Source: Vibrio scophthalmi LMG 19158 (GTDB lineage Bacteria; Pseudomonadota; Gammaproteobacteria; Enterobacterales; Vibrionaceae). From it: 64,000 bases of DNA. The notes beneath the pieces were generated by a model. That model did no database searches and had not been told where the DNA came from. It worked only from the letters and a program-made list of their open reading frames with translations. Positions 53,485 through 63,146 of this stretch are shown piece after piece. The position numbers and the translations under genes were made by a program. The first letter of the stretch is position 1. Each line of letters starts with the position of its first letter. The DNA is taken from positions 104,530 to 168,529 of the forward strand of contig NZ_AFWE01000144.1 in assembly GCF_000222585.1 (NCBI RefSeq), in the 5' to 3' direction.

Positions 53485-54527
53485 TGAAAGTTATTTACAG
53501 CGAGAAGCAGCGTTTACACCGAGTGAAGTATGAGTTTCTTTCCGGTGAACCAACCGCGTGCTTTGAAAAACCTGAACGTGCTGACATGGTGCTAAACGCG
53601 ATTGATCAGCATGGTGGTTTTAGTGTGATTGCGCCTAATAGTTATGGCACCGAACCAATGCAGTGGGTTCATACCGCTGATTATGTTGAGTTCCTGCAAT
53701 CGGCTTGGTCAGAGTGGGAAGCGCGTTTTGGTAGCGAACACGATGCTTCGCCTTATTGTTTTATTAGCCCACGTCATTTGCGCCATCGTATCCCGAAAGA
53801 TATCGAAGGAAAGTTGGGCTATTACAGTTTCGACATGACGGCTGCGATCACCAAAACCAGTTGGGAAGCGATTCAGTCTGCAACAGATTGTGCTTTAACC
53901 GCTGCTGATTTGATCATGCAAGGTGAGCAAGCAGTATTCGCACTGTGCCGCCCACCGGGTCACCATGCAGCGCCTGATTTAATGGGCGGTTACTGCTACA
54001 TCAACAATGCTGCGATTGCTGCTGAATCACTGCGTCGTCAAGGCAAAGGGAAAGTCGCGATTTTGGACGTTGATTACCATCATGGTAATGGTACGCAAAG
54101 CATCTTCTACGAACGTGATGATGTGTTGTTTGTGTCGATTCATGGCGACCCTGACTACGATTACCCGCACTATATTGGCTTTGCTGATGAAGTGGGAGAA
54201 GGGGCAGGTGAAGGCTATAACCTCAATCTGCCGTTACCACAAGGTAAAACCGACTGGACGTTGTATGGCCCAGCATTACAAACCGCGTTGGAAAAAATCC
54301 AACAGTTTGGCGCGGATGCTTTGGTGATCTCTTTGGGTATGGATACCTACGAGCACGATCCAATCAGTTACTTCAAACTAAATCGCGATAACTATGCTGA
54401 AATTGGTCGTCAATTAGGCCAGTTGCAATTGCCAACCTTGTTTGTATTTGAAGGTGGTTATGCGGTGGATGACCTTGGCCATAATACAGTCGCAGTATTA
54501 GATGGTTATATGAACTCTCCAGCGTAA
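53484..54527 (+). CDS. Acetylpolyamine amidohydrolase (histone deacetylase family)
   Basis: This 347-residue zinc-dependent deacetylase belongs to the arginase/HDAC superfamily. The active site is complete: CRPPGHHAA with the tandem histidines, ILDVDYHHGNGTQ with zinc-binding Asp and His, SIHGDPDYDYPHY, and the second zinc Asp in SLGMDTYEHDP. The ending FVFEGGYAVDDLG holds the family glycine-rich loop. The long loop around YCFISPRHL is typical of acetylpolyamine amidohydrolases (AphA-type), which remove acetyl groups from acetylputrescine, acetylspermidine or acetylcadaverine. The GTG start at 53484 shares its first base with the potD-like stop (TAGTG), so translation is coupled. A terminator follows. 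Confidence 0.88.
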   Translation: MKVIYSEKQRLHRVKYEFLSGEPTACFEKPERADMVLNAIDQHGGFSVIAPNSYGTEPMQWVHTADYVEFLQSAWSEWEARFGSEHDASPYCFISPRHLRHRIPKDIEGKLGYYSFDMTAAITKTSWEAIQSATDCALTAADLIMQGEQAVFALCRPPGHHAAPDLMGGYCYINNAAIAAESLRRQGKGKVAILDVDYHHGNGTQSIFYERDDVLFVSIHGDPDYDYPHYIGFADEVGEGAGEGYNLNLPLPQGKTDWTLYGPALQTALEKIQQFGADALVISLGMDTYEHDPISYFKLNRDNYAEIGRQLGQLQLPTLFVFEGGYAVDDLGHNTVAVLDGYMNSPA

Positions 54528-54557
54528 GTCAGTTCTGAATACGGAATGCATGATAAT

Positions 54558-54583
54558 CGCCCACTTTAAGTGGGCGTTTTTTT
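54558..54583 (+). terminator. Terminator after the deacetylase gene
   Basis: CGCCCAC and GTGGGCG form a stem around TTTAA, followed by seven T residues. Confidence 0.92.
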
Positions 54584-54718
54584 ATTTGGGGATCCAGCGA
54601 CGTATTTACCCTCGCTTCATTTGAAAAAACTGACCATCTTCGGCAATTTCTTCCGCTTATCTATCGTGATTCGCTGATTATACTGATTAATAGTGAATAC
54701 GATTAAGGAGCGAATAAA

Positions 54719-55663
54719 ATGGGACAATTGGTTAACGGCGTTTGGCACGATACCTGGTATGACACCAAAAATAATGGCGGCAAGTTTGTCCGTGAAGACG
54801 CGGGTTTTCGTGATTGGGTGCAGGACAACCCACAAGCCAAGTTTCAACCAGAATCCGGTCGCTACCATCTTTATGTTTCCCTTGCTTGCCCTTGGGCTCA
54901 CCGCACGCTTATCTTACGAACGCTAAAAGGGCTAGAGCCACACATCGATGTGACGGTTGTCTGCCCTGATATGCTCAGTGAAGGCTGGCAAATGGGCTTG
55001 CCTGAACCCTTATTTGGTCACACCCTGCTGCATCAAATTTACACCCAAGCGAAGGTTGATTACACGGGTAGAGTGACGGTGCCCGTCTTATGGGATAAGA
55101 AAACTCAAACGATTGTGAGTAATGAGTCATCAGAGATCATCCGCATGTTTAACCGCGAGTTTGATTGCCTTACTGGTAATGTGGATGATTACTATCCGCA
55201 GCATCTACGTAGCGTAATTGATGAGTGGAATGATTATATTTATCCGGCCATTAATAATGGCGTGTATCGTTGTGGTTTTGCCACTACCCAAGAGGCTTAT
55301 GAAGAAGCGTATCAGCAGTTGTTTGAGGCGCTTGATCGAGTAGATCGTCATCTTGAAACGCATCGTTACCTTGCGGGTAACCAAATCACCGAAGCGGATT
55401 GGCGTTTGTTCACCACATTGATTCGTTTCGATGCGGTCTATGTAGGTCATTTCAAATGCAATAAGCAGCGCATCCAAGACTATCCTAATCTAAATGGCTA
55501 CCTTAAAGAGCTCTATCAGGTAGATGGGATCGCGCAAACGACAGACTTTTACCACATCAAGCGTCATTATTATTTTAGCCATACCAGTATTAATCCCACT
55601 CAAATTGTGCCGCAAGGGCCGCAATTAGATTTGGAGTCTCCTCACGGGCGGATGCATCTGTAG
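54719..55663 (+). CDS. yqjG: Glutathionyl-hydroquinone reductase (Xi-class glutathione transferase)
   Basis: This 314-residue cytoplasmic enzyme reduces glutathionyl-hydroquinones with glutathione. The catalytic cysteine is in SLACPWAHRTLILRTLKGLE, the Xi-class signature. PVLWDKKTQTIVSNESSEIIRMFN binds glutathione, and the C-terminal helical domain contains GNQITEADWRLFTTLIRFDAVYVGHFKCN. The closest match from memory is E. coli YqjG. The ATG has AAGGAGCGAATAAA upstream. It is a single-gene unit after the polyamine pair, and nothing links it functionally to its neighbours. Confidence 0.93.
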   Translation: MGQLVNGVWHDTWYDTKNNGGKFVREDAGFRDWVQDNPQAKFQPESGRYHLYVSLACPWAHRTLILRTLKGLEPHIDVTVVCPDMLSEGWQMGLPEPLFGHTLLHQIYTQAKVDYTGRVTVPVLWDKKTQTIVSNESSEIIRMFNREFDCLTGNVDDYYPQHLRSVIDEWNDYIYPAINNGVYRCGFATTQEAYEEAYQQLFEALDRVDRHLETHRYLAGNQITEADWRLFTTLIRFDAVYVGHFKCNKQRIQDYPNLNGYLKELYQVDGIAQTTDFYHIKRHYYFSHTSINPTQIVPQGPQLDLESPHGRMHL

Positions 55664-56009
55664 GCTAATCAATCGTTGTGATCGACGAGTGTCATCTTAT
55701 GCTGTGGGTGAAGATCCGCAAGCAAGTTCTTACCCTGCTGGGCAAGATCTTGCTTGTTAGGGCAATAACTTGCTCAGTAAAACTAGCGGCCAAGTCTAAC
55801 TGATTGATATTAATTGTTATTTTCTTTGGCATTATTCTTGAATTTACTCATCAAACGGAGTGTCACTTAACCCAATCGCTAATCAATAGCATAACGTTAT
55901 TTCTAAATCGGTGGTTTTTGTACCGAATGTCTAAATATCGAAGTGGCCGTTACCTCTTAAGATTCATTTTTCTTGAGAGATTTTGCTGTTTAGATCATAA
56001 GGAATAGTG
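55664..56009. other. Intergenic region before the T6SS cluster
   Basis: This gap of about 345 bases contains one long imperfect inverted repeat: AAGCAAGTTCTT (55720-55731) and AAGATCTTGCTT (55744-55755), with a single mismatch. The overlapping perfect palindrome GCAAGATCTTGC lies at 55742-55753. It may end the yqjG transcript. No hcp gene is present upstream of vgrG. The stretch from 55800 to 56000 is A/T-rich and probably carries the vgrG promoter. Confidence 0.45.
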
Positions 56010-58184
56010 ATGGCAACATTAGCATTCACCATTAAAATTAATGGCTTGGAAGATGACACTTTAGTTGTTCGTCAATTTGAAGGTCATGAGACGCTCTCTG
56101 AGGGTGAGTTTGCCAATAAGTCTTGCTATGGCTTTCGCTACCAAGTTGAGCTTGCCAGTCGCCGTTCAGACTTAACGCCGGATGACATCGTCGATCAACC
56201 CGTCGAGTTAACAATGTATCGCAATGGCCAATGTGTGCAGCGGGTGCATGGTATTGTGCGCAGCTTTTCTCAAGGGGATATTGGTCATCATCATACTTTC
56301 TATTCTCTTACGATAGTCCCCGCGCTAGAGCGTTTATCTTTAAGGCAAAATAGCCGTATTTTCCAGTTGCAAACCGTACCTGAAATCATCTCGGTGCTAT
56401 TGCAAGAGATGGGTATTCAAGATTACGCCTTTGCCTTAACGCGAGAGTGTTTGCCGCGAGAGTTCTGCATTCAATATCGAGAAACTGATTTAGCGTTTAT
56501 TCAGCGCCTAGCGGCTGAAGAGGGGCTGGTATACAACTTTGAACATGTTGATGGGAAACACTCGGTAATTTTTAGTGATGCAACCGAGTTGTTGCCGAGT
56601 TTGGAGATGCCCATTACCTATAATGCGCAGGCTGGTGGGGTTGCTGACACGCCGTATATCCATGCTCTACAAAGCCAAACGCAAGCAGAAGTGGCGCAAG
56701 TGACGCTGCATGATCGTAGCTTTAAAAAACCAACCTACCGTTTTGCCCAACATGCCCAAGCAAGCGAGCTGGATTATCAGCGTGATGACTACGAGCACTT
56801 TGATTTTCCAGGGCGTTATAAACAGGATCAAAGTGGTAAGGCGTTTAACCAGATTCGATTGGATTACCTGAGAAGAGAAGCGCACACCGCCAATGGACAA
56901 AGTAATCAGCCTTTGCTTCGAGCGGGCTACCGATTTGATCTGCAAGATTACTTAAACCCAGAGTTTAACCGCGAGTGGCTGGTAGTTTCTGTTACGCATA
57001 AAGGCGAACAACCACAAGCACTCGAAGAAGGGGCTGGCAGCGGCGCAACAACTTATACCAATAATTTCAAACTAATCCCAGCTACGCAAGTATGGCGCGC
57101 CGTTCCTCAACCCAAACCACAAGTGGATGGGCCGATGATTGCGCTGGTGGTGGGGCCAGAAGGTGAAGAAATTTACTGTGATGAGCATGGCCGCGTAAAA
57201 CTGCATTTCCCATGGGATCGCTATTCCAACGGCAATGAGCATAGTTCCTGCTGGGTACGAGTTTCACAAGGTTGGGCGGGCTCGCAATATGGCATGATGG
57301 CAATACCGCGGATTGGTCATGAAGTGATTGTTGAGTTTCTCAATGGCGACCCTGATCAGCCGATTGTGACTGGTCGAACTTATCATGCCACCAACGTCTC
57401 TCCTTATACGTTACCTGATCACAAAACCAAAACGGTGCTACGCAGCGAAACCCACCAAGGTGAAGGCTTTAACGAACTCAGTTTTGAAGATCAATCGGAT
57501 GCAGAAAAAATCTACCTGCATGCGCAAAAAGACTTTGAAGCGGATGTACTTAACGACAGTACCACCCACATTAAACATGACAAGCACCTCACCATTGATA
57601 ACGACCGTTTTAGCGAAATAAAAAACGATCATCACCTAACAGTAACAGGTGAAAGCCGCAGCAAGATCAGCAAAGATCAGACGCTGATTGTTGATGGCTC
57701 CATGCACATTAAAACGGGCAAGTTATGGGTCAATGATGTCGGTAGTGAAGTTCATGTAAAAGCCGGGGAAAAAGTCGTCATAGAAGCGGGTAGCGAGATC
57801 ACCGTCAAAGCGGGCGGCAGCTTTGTCAAAATCGACCCCGCGGGCGTGCACATTGTTGGCGCAGCAATCAATCTAAATTCAGGCGGCAGCGCAAGTAGCG
57901 GTAGTGGCTATGCAGGGCAAGTGGCAGCGCTGCCGCTGGGGGTAGAATCGCCAGATAATCCACTCGAGATCCAGCAGATTCAAGTGCAGGCTTTAGAGGT
58001 TCAATCACCGCTAATTGGCTCGTCAACCGCTACGCCGTTGGCGATGTCGCCAGAAAAAACAATGTTACTGCATCAACAGGTTTTAGCGGACTTAGCAGCC
58101 GGTACACCCATCACACAAGTTTGCCAAAAAAGGCCAGACGACACCTGTCCTTTATCTGATTGCCCATGTGGGAAAAACCAATGA
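56010..58184 (+). CDS. vgrG: Type VI secretion spike protein VgrG
   Basis: This 724-residue spike protein forms the trimeric needle tip of the type VI secretion system. The N-terminal two thirds correspond to phage gp27/gp44-like domains ([28 protein letters not shown] is diagnostic). The OB-fold gp5-like part follows ([53 protein letters not shown]). A beta-helix of repeated short strands fills residues about 480-630 ([14 protein letters not shown] and similar). The tail (residues 640-724) is a flexible linker ending in a cysteine-rich patch, CPLSDCPCG, with no enzymatic domain, so this is a carrier VgrG and not an 'evolved' one. The ATG at 56010 has AAGGA six bases upstream. Its stop overlaps the adaptor gene start. 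Confidence 0.96.
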   Translation: MATLAFTIKINGLEDDTLVVRQFEGHETLSEGEFANKSCYGFRYQVELASRRSDLTPDDIVDQPVELTMYRNGQCVQRVHGIVRSFSQGDIGHHHTFYSLTIVPALERLSLRQNSRIFQLQTVPEIISVLLQEMGIQDYAFALTRECLPREFCIQYRETDLAFIQRLAAEEGLVYNFEHVDGKHSVIFSDATELLPSLEMPITYNAQAGGVADTPYIHALQSQTQAEVAQVTLHDRSFKKPTYRFAQHAQASELDYQRDDYEHFDFPGRYKQDQSGKAFNQIRLDYLRREAHTANGQSNQPLLRAGYRFDLQDYLNPEFNREWLVVSVTHKGEQPQALEEGAGSGATTYTNNFKLIPATQVWRAVPQPKPQVDGPMIALVVGPEGEEIYCDEHGRVKLHFPWDRYSNGNEHSSCWVRVSQGWAGSQYGMMAIPRIGHEVIVEFLNGDPDQPIVTGRTYHATNVSPYTLPDHKTKTVLRSETHQGEGFNELSFEDQSDAEKIYLHAQKDFEADVLNDSTTHIKHDKHLTIDNDRFSEIKNDHHLTVTGESRSKISKDQTLIVDGSMHIKTGKLWVNDVGSEVHVKAGEKVVIEAGSEITVKAGGSFVKIDPAGVHIVGAAINLNSGGSASSGSGYAGQVAALPLGVESPDNPLEIQQIQVQALEVQSPLIGSSTATPLAMSPEKTMLLHQQVLADLAAGTPITQVCQKRPDDTCPLSDCPCGKNQ

Positions 58185-58990
58185 AAGCTCAACTCGCATG
58201 GCACAACAGTAAAAATGAATCAATTCGCTGGTACGCCTTAATCGGTTTTTATCCGGAGATGCATCAAATATTATTTCGTTCGATAAAAGGCCATAACGTT
58301 TGGCCATTGTATGTAAAAACCGCCTTAGACAGGTTACTCGAACATAGCCCCTATATTGTTGAACTGTTAGAAAATGATGAGATTATTAATACCTTGCCTA
58401 AGGAAAAAATGGTTCTTTTCGCAGCATCTACAGAGGTTACCTCAAGGCAAGTTGTTGATCACTTACGCCAGCGAATGACCATTATTTTTGATGGCAATAA
58501 AAAAGGACTGTTGCACTACTATCTGCCTGAAATAGCGAGCTACTTTTTTTCGGCAAATTCGAATGACACCGCGGACTGGCTGGGTATGTTAACGGGAGTG
58601 CAATGGTTTAATCAAATTGCAGGCCAAGAACCAGAATGGCTGAATATCAACAATGAATGGTATTCAGAAAAAAGTAAGGATTGGCTTTTAACGCCCGCTC
58701 AAGAAGAAAAACTGAATCAACAATGGGTAGATAAACTCATCGCGCAATGGGCACAAGCTGAGCAGGTGGCTTCTGTAGACTGGGATCGTTTACGCAGTGC
58801 CTACGTGCTGTCGGATCAATTGGATATAACGCAATTAAATGACGTTAAGCGAATTTTTTCATTTGTTACTGGTAGCGCTAAAGCGATACCTAACTTTTCA
58901 GAAGAGATGAGTGATATCAAGACGTTATCAGACAGCCAAAAAGTAGACTTATTAGAAACAAGGATGAAGGACATCAATCATGTCAGCTAA
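58181..58990 (+). CDS. DUF4123-type T6SS adaptor/chaperone, VasW-like
   Basis: This 269-residue cytoplasmic protein sits in the position of VasW (Tap-1/TEC, DUF4123). Proteins of this family load a specific effector onto the VgrG tip and are not themselves exported. The ATG at 58181 overlaps the vgrG stop (ATGA) and its own end overlaps the effector start by 11 bases, so all three genes are coupled. The sequence shows the DUF4123 habit (an opening aromatic segment, [17 protein letters not shown], then [11 protein letters not shown]) but is poorly conserved, as is normal. Position is the stronger evidence. It should be specific for the effector that follows. Confidence 0.82.
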   Translation: MKAQLAWHNSKNESIRWYALIGFYPEMHQILFRSIKGHNVWPLYVKTALDRLLEHSPYIVELLENDEIINTLPKEKMVLFAASTEVTSRQVVDHLRQRMTIIFDGNKKGLLHYYLPEIASYFFSANSNDTADWLGMLTGVQWFNQIAGQEPEWLNINNEWYSEKSKDWLLTPAQEEKLNQQWVDKLIAQWAQAEQVASVDWDRLRSAYVLSDQLDITQLNDVKRIFSFVTGSAKAIPNFSEEMSDIKTLSDSQKVDLLETRMKDINHVS

Positions 58991-61900
58991 ATTTGCCTCT
59001 AACCCCGCGTGTGCACCGATTATCCCTATTTACCCTGTCCGATACGCGTATATCAACATATTTGATGACCTTGTTCCCGCTGATAATCCGCCAGATGTCG
59101 CCGCGATGATGAATAGTAGAGAAGCCTCTAAAACAAAAGGTTATGCCATTCGGTTGCTGCGTGAGGGGTGGGTATATATACGAGAAGAAGACAGTAATCA
59201 ATTACTGCATATTTTCAAATACACGCAAAAACAGAATGGAAAGTCGGTTACTGAGTGCTTCGAAAAATATCTATTTAAAAACAAAACCAATGCGCAAGAT
59301 GGCTTAACGCTTGATAGCTCAGTAAAACAACTGCCCTTTGCCTTTGTTTCTGCTAACACGTCTAAAATCTCCATCGTCTACACTGAGCATGAATTGTCCC
59401 CCAACTTGATTGACAAGATGCACAGCAATCAAGAGGTGCGCACTCGCTCGATGCAGTTAATCGATCTGATACCAGAGCAAAGTAACCATTCTATTTCAGC
59501 CACGGCTGACAACCTAAAAAGTTTGGTTGAAGATTACCGTGATTTCCAGGATCGAATGTTAACGAAAATAGCAGGCGATGGTGACAAATTAGAACAATTT
59601 AGCCTTGATATTCTTACCACTCAACCAAGTTATGAGCTTGCTACCGATTTAATCGTTAAGCAGCTAGAGAAAGATTCTTGTAGCCAAGAACGAGCGCGAA
59701 TAGTCACGCTATTTGATCCGGTTGGCAGGCAAATGGAGCTATCTCAGACTCATGCCAAGTTGGCAATTTGGGAAAATGACTACAACGCGATGAATTTGTA
59801 CCCGTATACCATCGGAGAAATAGTAAACAAATTTTTAACCCACCAAAATCCAGATGTTAGGGAAATGGCTGCTGAGAATATCGACACTGTTAGCCACAAG
59901 CAGTATTGGTCAGCTATGCATCAGGAGCGTGAGCTATTCCGTTTACGGAGAGAGGAAGTTTTTAATCTATACAAAAAGTTTGCTACCGGAAAGACAGAAA
60001 AGAGTGATATTGGGTCATTGTCGGCCTATTTGGTGAACTTTATCGATTTAGAACCTTCAGTTAAGACTAACCGAGAGCAGGAAATTCAAAAACTAACAGA
60101 GCTTGGCTGTGCGATCTTTGAAGGTATTGCGACTTCGTCGGAAGGTGGTTCTCAATTCACCGAAATGATTTATCAGGCCTATGATGAAGATCTTAAAGCA
60201 GCAAACACGGTTAATTCTTATGCGCTATTCACGCAGTCTCTTGGGCGTTTAGTCACCACACCTCAAAGTGGATTTGATTGGGACAAAACGATTCACAAAG
60301 CGCTTGATAAAACGCTGTTATGGATCGGTCCAAAGTGGGCATTGATGTATGCCGATTACTTATATGGAAAACCGAGCGAATGGAGCCGAGCAAAGGCGAA
60401 TGCATTGCAACACACTGCCGATGTATTGATACCAAAGGTATTAGAAGTACTCGGACTTAAACTTGATGGTTCTACAGTTAAACTCACTGGCGATGAGTTG
60501 GGGAAGTCATTAGCGAATGCGATTAATAAGCAAGTAAAACACGGCACTAGCAAAGGAAATCAAGCGAGTGAATCGATTATAGAGGCAGCCAAAAGCAAAA
60601 TGAAAACGGGTCAATATCTGTTTGATTGGGGGCAGTCAGAAAAACATGGCGCAATGGCTGAATATGATAGCAAGGTTAAAAAGTGGGCATTGGCGCAGGT
60701 CAAATCAATTCACTCATCTTCAGAGCGTATTGCTTTTCTAACTGATATTACAGATTCGACAAATCAATCGACGACGGGAAAAATTGGCATACTGTTTGAT
60801 GGCAGCTTTGCTGGCTTATCTGCTTTTTTCAACATCACGACCATAAAATCGATTGTTTTTCAGACTGAGTACGATGAGAGAGAACCTTTAAAACATGCAG
60901 GGCAACGTTATCAAGCAATTCAGATGGTTTCTACTATTTCGGCTCTTACTGTTGATACATTAGCCGTTGCGCGAACGGGAATGGTCGTAGGGCAAGTGGC
61001 AACCAAACTGTTACCTTCGGGTATAGCACTTCGGTTACTACCAGGCTTGAACAGTGGTGCAGAGCAGCTGAGTAAGCTATTGGCGGGTAGAATCGCTCTA
61101 GGATTAATTGCGGTGGCCAATTTTACAGCGGCAGCAACATCTTTTTATGATTCTTGGCATAGTTTTCATGATGGTCAGACTGAGGTGGCAATTGGCCAAG
61201 CAGCAACAGGGATTGGTTTGTCACTTCTATTTGTTGGCAGCACTAAATTTTTCATGAATTTAGCGGGGGGCCTGACGATTAGTGGTGTAGGAGTGCCGGC
61301 TGCTGTGGCATGTGCAGGGATTGCAATCATGATTGCGGGGGTAGGATTAGTGTTCACCTTTGAGAAAAATGCGCTTGAGACGCTTCTTTATTATTGCTTT
61401 TGGGGAAAAAGCAAACGATATCCGTTTTGGGAGTTCACGAATGGTAATGAACTTTCAGTTGGTAAGAGAATTCCTCGAGCCAGATTGTTGAATACAGATC
61501 AGTTGGTTAACAATGCTTATCAGATCGAATTACAAGAGTTTATGAATTTATTAGCAATGCCCCAACTCACGTTCGATACGCTGTTCAAAAATAAACCAAC
61601 GTACAATCATTGGAATGACATGATTGAGGAAGAACGAACCTACCGTTTTCAATTTGTGCTACCACAATTTCAACCTGGAATTTCAGAGCTACATGCAGGT
61701 ATATATACTCGTTCCACCTCAAATGAGTATCTGCCCAAAACAGTCAGCGCGTACGATGCTGAGCTCACTAGTGCCTTTAAGGAGCTTGTCCGACAAGCGC
61801 TAGGAAATACATCTCAATCGAAGTACGAAAATGGCAAACTGCACCTAGATATAACCATGCGGACGAAACAAGAGATTAAATTAGTGTGGACGTATGCGCC

Positions 61901-62003
61901 TACTTCGGGGGTCATTGTTCCCCTGCGTTGGCTAAATGATGATGGTGAATTAGAATCACCTGCTGTAGGAATGGTAAATGAACAGTTTATGGAGGAACGT
62001 TAA
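58980..62003 (+). CDS. VasX-like T6SS membrane-disrupting effector
   Basis: This 1007-residue candidate effector is exported by the type VI system. Its N-terminus (ACAPIIPIYPVRYAYIN, then GYAIRLLREGWVYIRE) matches the N-terminal region of VasX, the colicin-like pore-forming effector of V. cholerae. The C-terminal third is unusually hydrophobic: segments near residues 646-672, 700-720, 742-765 and 766-792 could insert into a target membrane. A soluble tail (about 800-1007) ends the protein. No enzymatic motif is visible. Gene order vgrG, DUF4123, this gene, two-TM protein equals that of VCA0018-VCA0021. Toxicity to neighbouring cells by membrane depolarisation is inferred from VasX. Confidence 0.85.
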   Translation: MSAKFASNPACAPIIPIYPVRYAYINIFDDLVPADNPPDVAAMMNSREASKTKGYAIRLLREGWVYIREEDSNQLLHIFKYTQKQNGKSVTECFEKYLFKNKTNAQDGLTLDSSVKQLPFAFVSANTSKISIVYTEHELSPNLIDKMHSNQEVRTRSMQLIDLIPEQSNHSISATADNLKSLVEDYRDFQDRMLTKIAGDGDKLEQFSLDILTTQPSYELATDLIVKQLEKDSCSQERARIVTLFDPVGRQMELSQTHAKLAIWENDYNAMNLYPYTIGEIVNKFLTHQNPDVREMAAENIDTVSHKQYWSAMHQERELFRLRREEVFNLYKKFATGKTEKSDIGSLSAYLVNFIDLEPSVKTNREQEIQKLTELGCAIFEGIATSSEGGSQFTEMIYQAYDEDLKAANTVNSYALFTQSLGRLVTTPQSGFDWDKTIHKALDKTLLWIGPKWALMYADYLYGKPSEWSRAKANALQHTADVLIPKVLEVLGLKLDGSTVKLTGDELGKSLANAINKQVKHGTSKGNQASESIIEAAKSKMKTGQYLFDWGQSEKHGAMAEYDSKVKKWALAQVKSIHSSSERIAFLTDITDSTNQSTTGKIGILFDGSFAGLSAFFNITTIKSIVFQTEYDEREPLKHAGQRYQAIQMVSTISALTVDTLAVARTGMVVGQVATKLLPSGIALRLLPGLNSGAEQLSKLLAGRIALGLIAVANFTAAATSFYDSWHSFHDGQTEVAIGQAATGIGLSLLFVGSTKFFMNLAGGLTISGVGVPAAVACAGIAIMIAGVGLVFTFEKNALETLLYYCFWGKSKRYPFWEFTNGNELSVGKRIPRARLLNTDQLVNNAYQIELQEFMNLLAMPQLTFDTLFKNKPTYNHWNDMIEEERTYRFQFVLPQFQPGISELHAGIYTRSTSNEYLPKTVSAYDAELTSAFKELVRQALGNTSQSKYENGKLHLDITMRTKQEIKLVWTYAPTSGVIVPLRWLNDDGELESPAVGMVNEQFMEER

Positions 62004-62971
62004 TGCGCCGTAGCCCTCAAAGAGCACCGTGGAAGCTTATATATGCTCGCCCCTTGTCTACTTGGTGGAATGATTTACGCAGCAATGTAAATATTGAACC
62101 GATGGACAAACCGTTACCACCGGTTATGTCAGTAACAGATACGATTATGGCGGTGAAAGGTGTCACTCAAATCGCGCGTCTTGTTTATATTTTACCGTTA
62201 GTCTTACTCACTTGGTTTGTATTCTATATCAGTGTGGACATTCTTTATCCGGTTAATATTCAAAATATAGAAAAAAGCACAAATCGTTTTATAGAAATGT
62301 CGAAAAAAAAATATGGTAATGATTATTTTGAAATAACTAAGGATGAGGTAGTGCTTGAGATTTATCAAGAGGTTGGCGAAGATGGGAAAATGAGCTTTCA
62401 TGAGTACCTAGATTATCGTAAAAATCAAGAGGGCGGATATCAAAGTTTGATAATAAAATTGATATGTTCAATCGTGGCTCTATTGCTTGCACTGTATGCA
62501 ACATATTATGTGGTTTTCTTACCTCGCCTAGCGGATTTCTATTTTGATCGAGAGCGGAAAATAGTTTACACGTGGCATCAAAATAGAGTGATAGCCTGTA
62601 GATTCGAGAATTTAGGCATTATGGAGAATAAATTCGGGTTGTCGATGTTTATGTATGGAGAGTTCCCAAAGCGAGGGACATATCAACATGTACACCGTTT
62701 TATGCAACCAACAGAAAAAGGCTACTTTGTTACTGAAGACGATAACAGCTACTTTCTTGCCACCGCGCTTAAGTTTATGGAAGAGGGGAAAAATGCGATT
62801 ATTAAAGGTGATGAATTCCATCGCTCTCAATATTTCTTTCTACGTGAAGACCCTAAACCTGAAGATTTTGAACAGCGACTTGAAGAAGTGTTAAAGCGTG
62901 AGCACGCACTTGTTGATATTTACGTTAAGAACGTGAGTAGACAAGCGAACGAAGATAAGAAGTTTTTTTGA
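62003..62971 (+). CDS. Probable T6SS immunity protein, TsiV2-like
   Basis: This 322-residue inner-membrane protein has two hydrophobic helices, near residues 58-82 (LVYILPLVLLTWFVFYISV) and 147-176 (IIKLICSIVALLLALYATYY), joined by a loop of about 65 charged residues. A 145-residue soluble C-terminal part follows. It lies directly after the pore-forming effector, with the ATG sharing a base with the effector stop (TAATG), the position of TsiV2 in V. cholerae. Immunity to the effector by binding it in the membrane is the natural prediction. Its N-terminal coding sequence is partly repeated about 1 kb downstream in a truncated copy. Confidence 0.78.
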   Translation: MRRSPQRAPWKLIYARPLSTWWNDLRSNVNIEPMDKPLPPVMSVTDTIMAVKGVTQIARLVYILPLVLLTWFVFYISVDILYPVNIQNIEKSTNRFIEMSKKKYGNDYFEITKDEVVLEIYQEVGEDGKMSFHEYLDYRKNQEGGYQSLIIKLICSIVALLLALYATYYVVFLPRLADFYFDRERKIVYTWHQNRVIACRFENLGIMENKFGLSMFMYGEFPKRGTYQHVHRFMQPTEKGYFVTEDDNSYFLATALKFMEEGKNAIIKGDEFHRSQYFFLREDPKPEDFEQRLEEVLKREHALVDIYVKNVSRQANEDKKFF

Positions 62972-63023
62972 TGTCTTCACTGCGAATCCCAGATCTTTAT
63001 GCAAATTTAAAGGTAGTGAATTA

Positions 63024-63098
63024 ATGCGCCGTAATAAAGAGAGAGCACCATGTAATATAAGATCGGGGTCAGGTCTTGCTTTTTGCTTTCTTGTTTAG
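63024..63098 (+). pseudogene. Truncated second immunity-like gene start
   Basis: The sequence TTAATGCGCCGTA is repeated from the start of the immunity gene at 62001, and AGAGCACC follows at nearly the same spacing in both (62023 and 63041 regions). Read as protein it gives MRRNKERAPCN against MRRSPQRAPWK. After about 12 codons the similarity stops where the transposon inverted repeat begins (63065), and the frame ends at 63096. This looks like the 5' stump of a duplicated immunity gene destroyed by insertion or deletion. Confidence 0.65.
63065..63077 (+). repeat. Left terminal inverted repeat of the RAYT-type element
   Basis: GGGGTCAGGTCTT is the exact reverse complement of 63978-63990. Confidence 0.85.
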
Positions 63099-63146
63099 GG
63101 TGGTCTAGTTTTTAATTAGTCCGTTTTTTGTTCAAGGGAGAAGAGG

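Noticed and set aside
56010-58184. VgrG as an evolved effector with a C-terminal toxin domain
   Set aside because: After the beta-helix only a linker and a short cysteine-rich tail remain, with no enzymatic motif.
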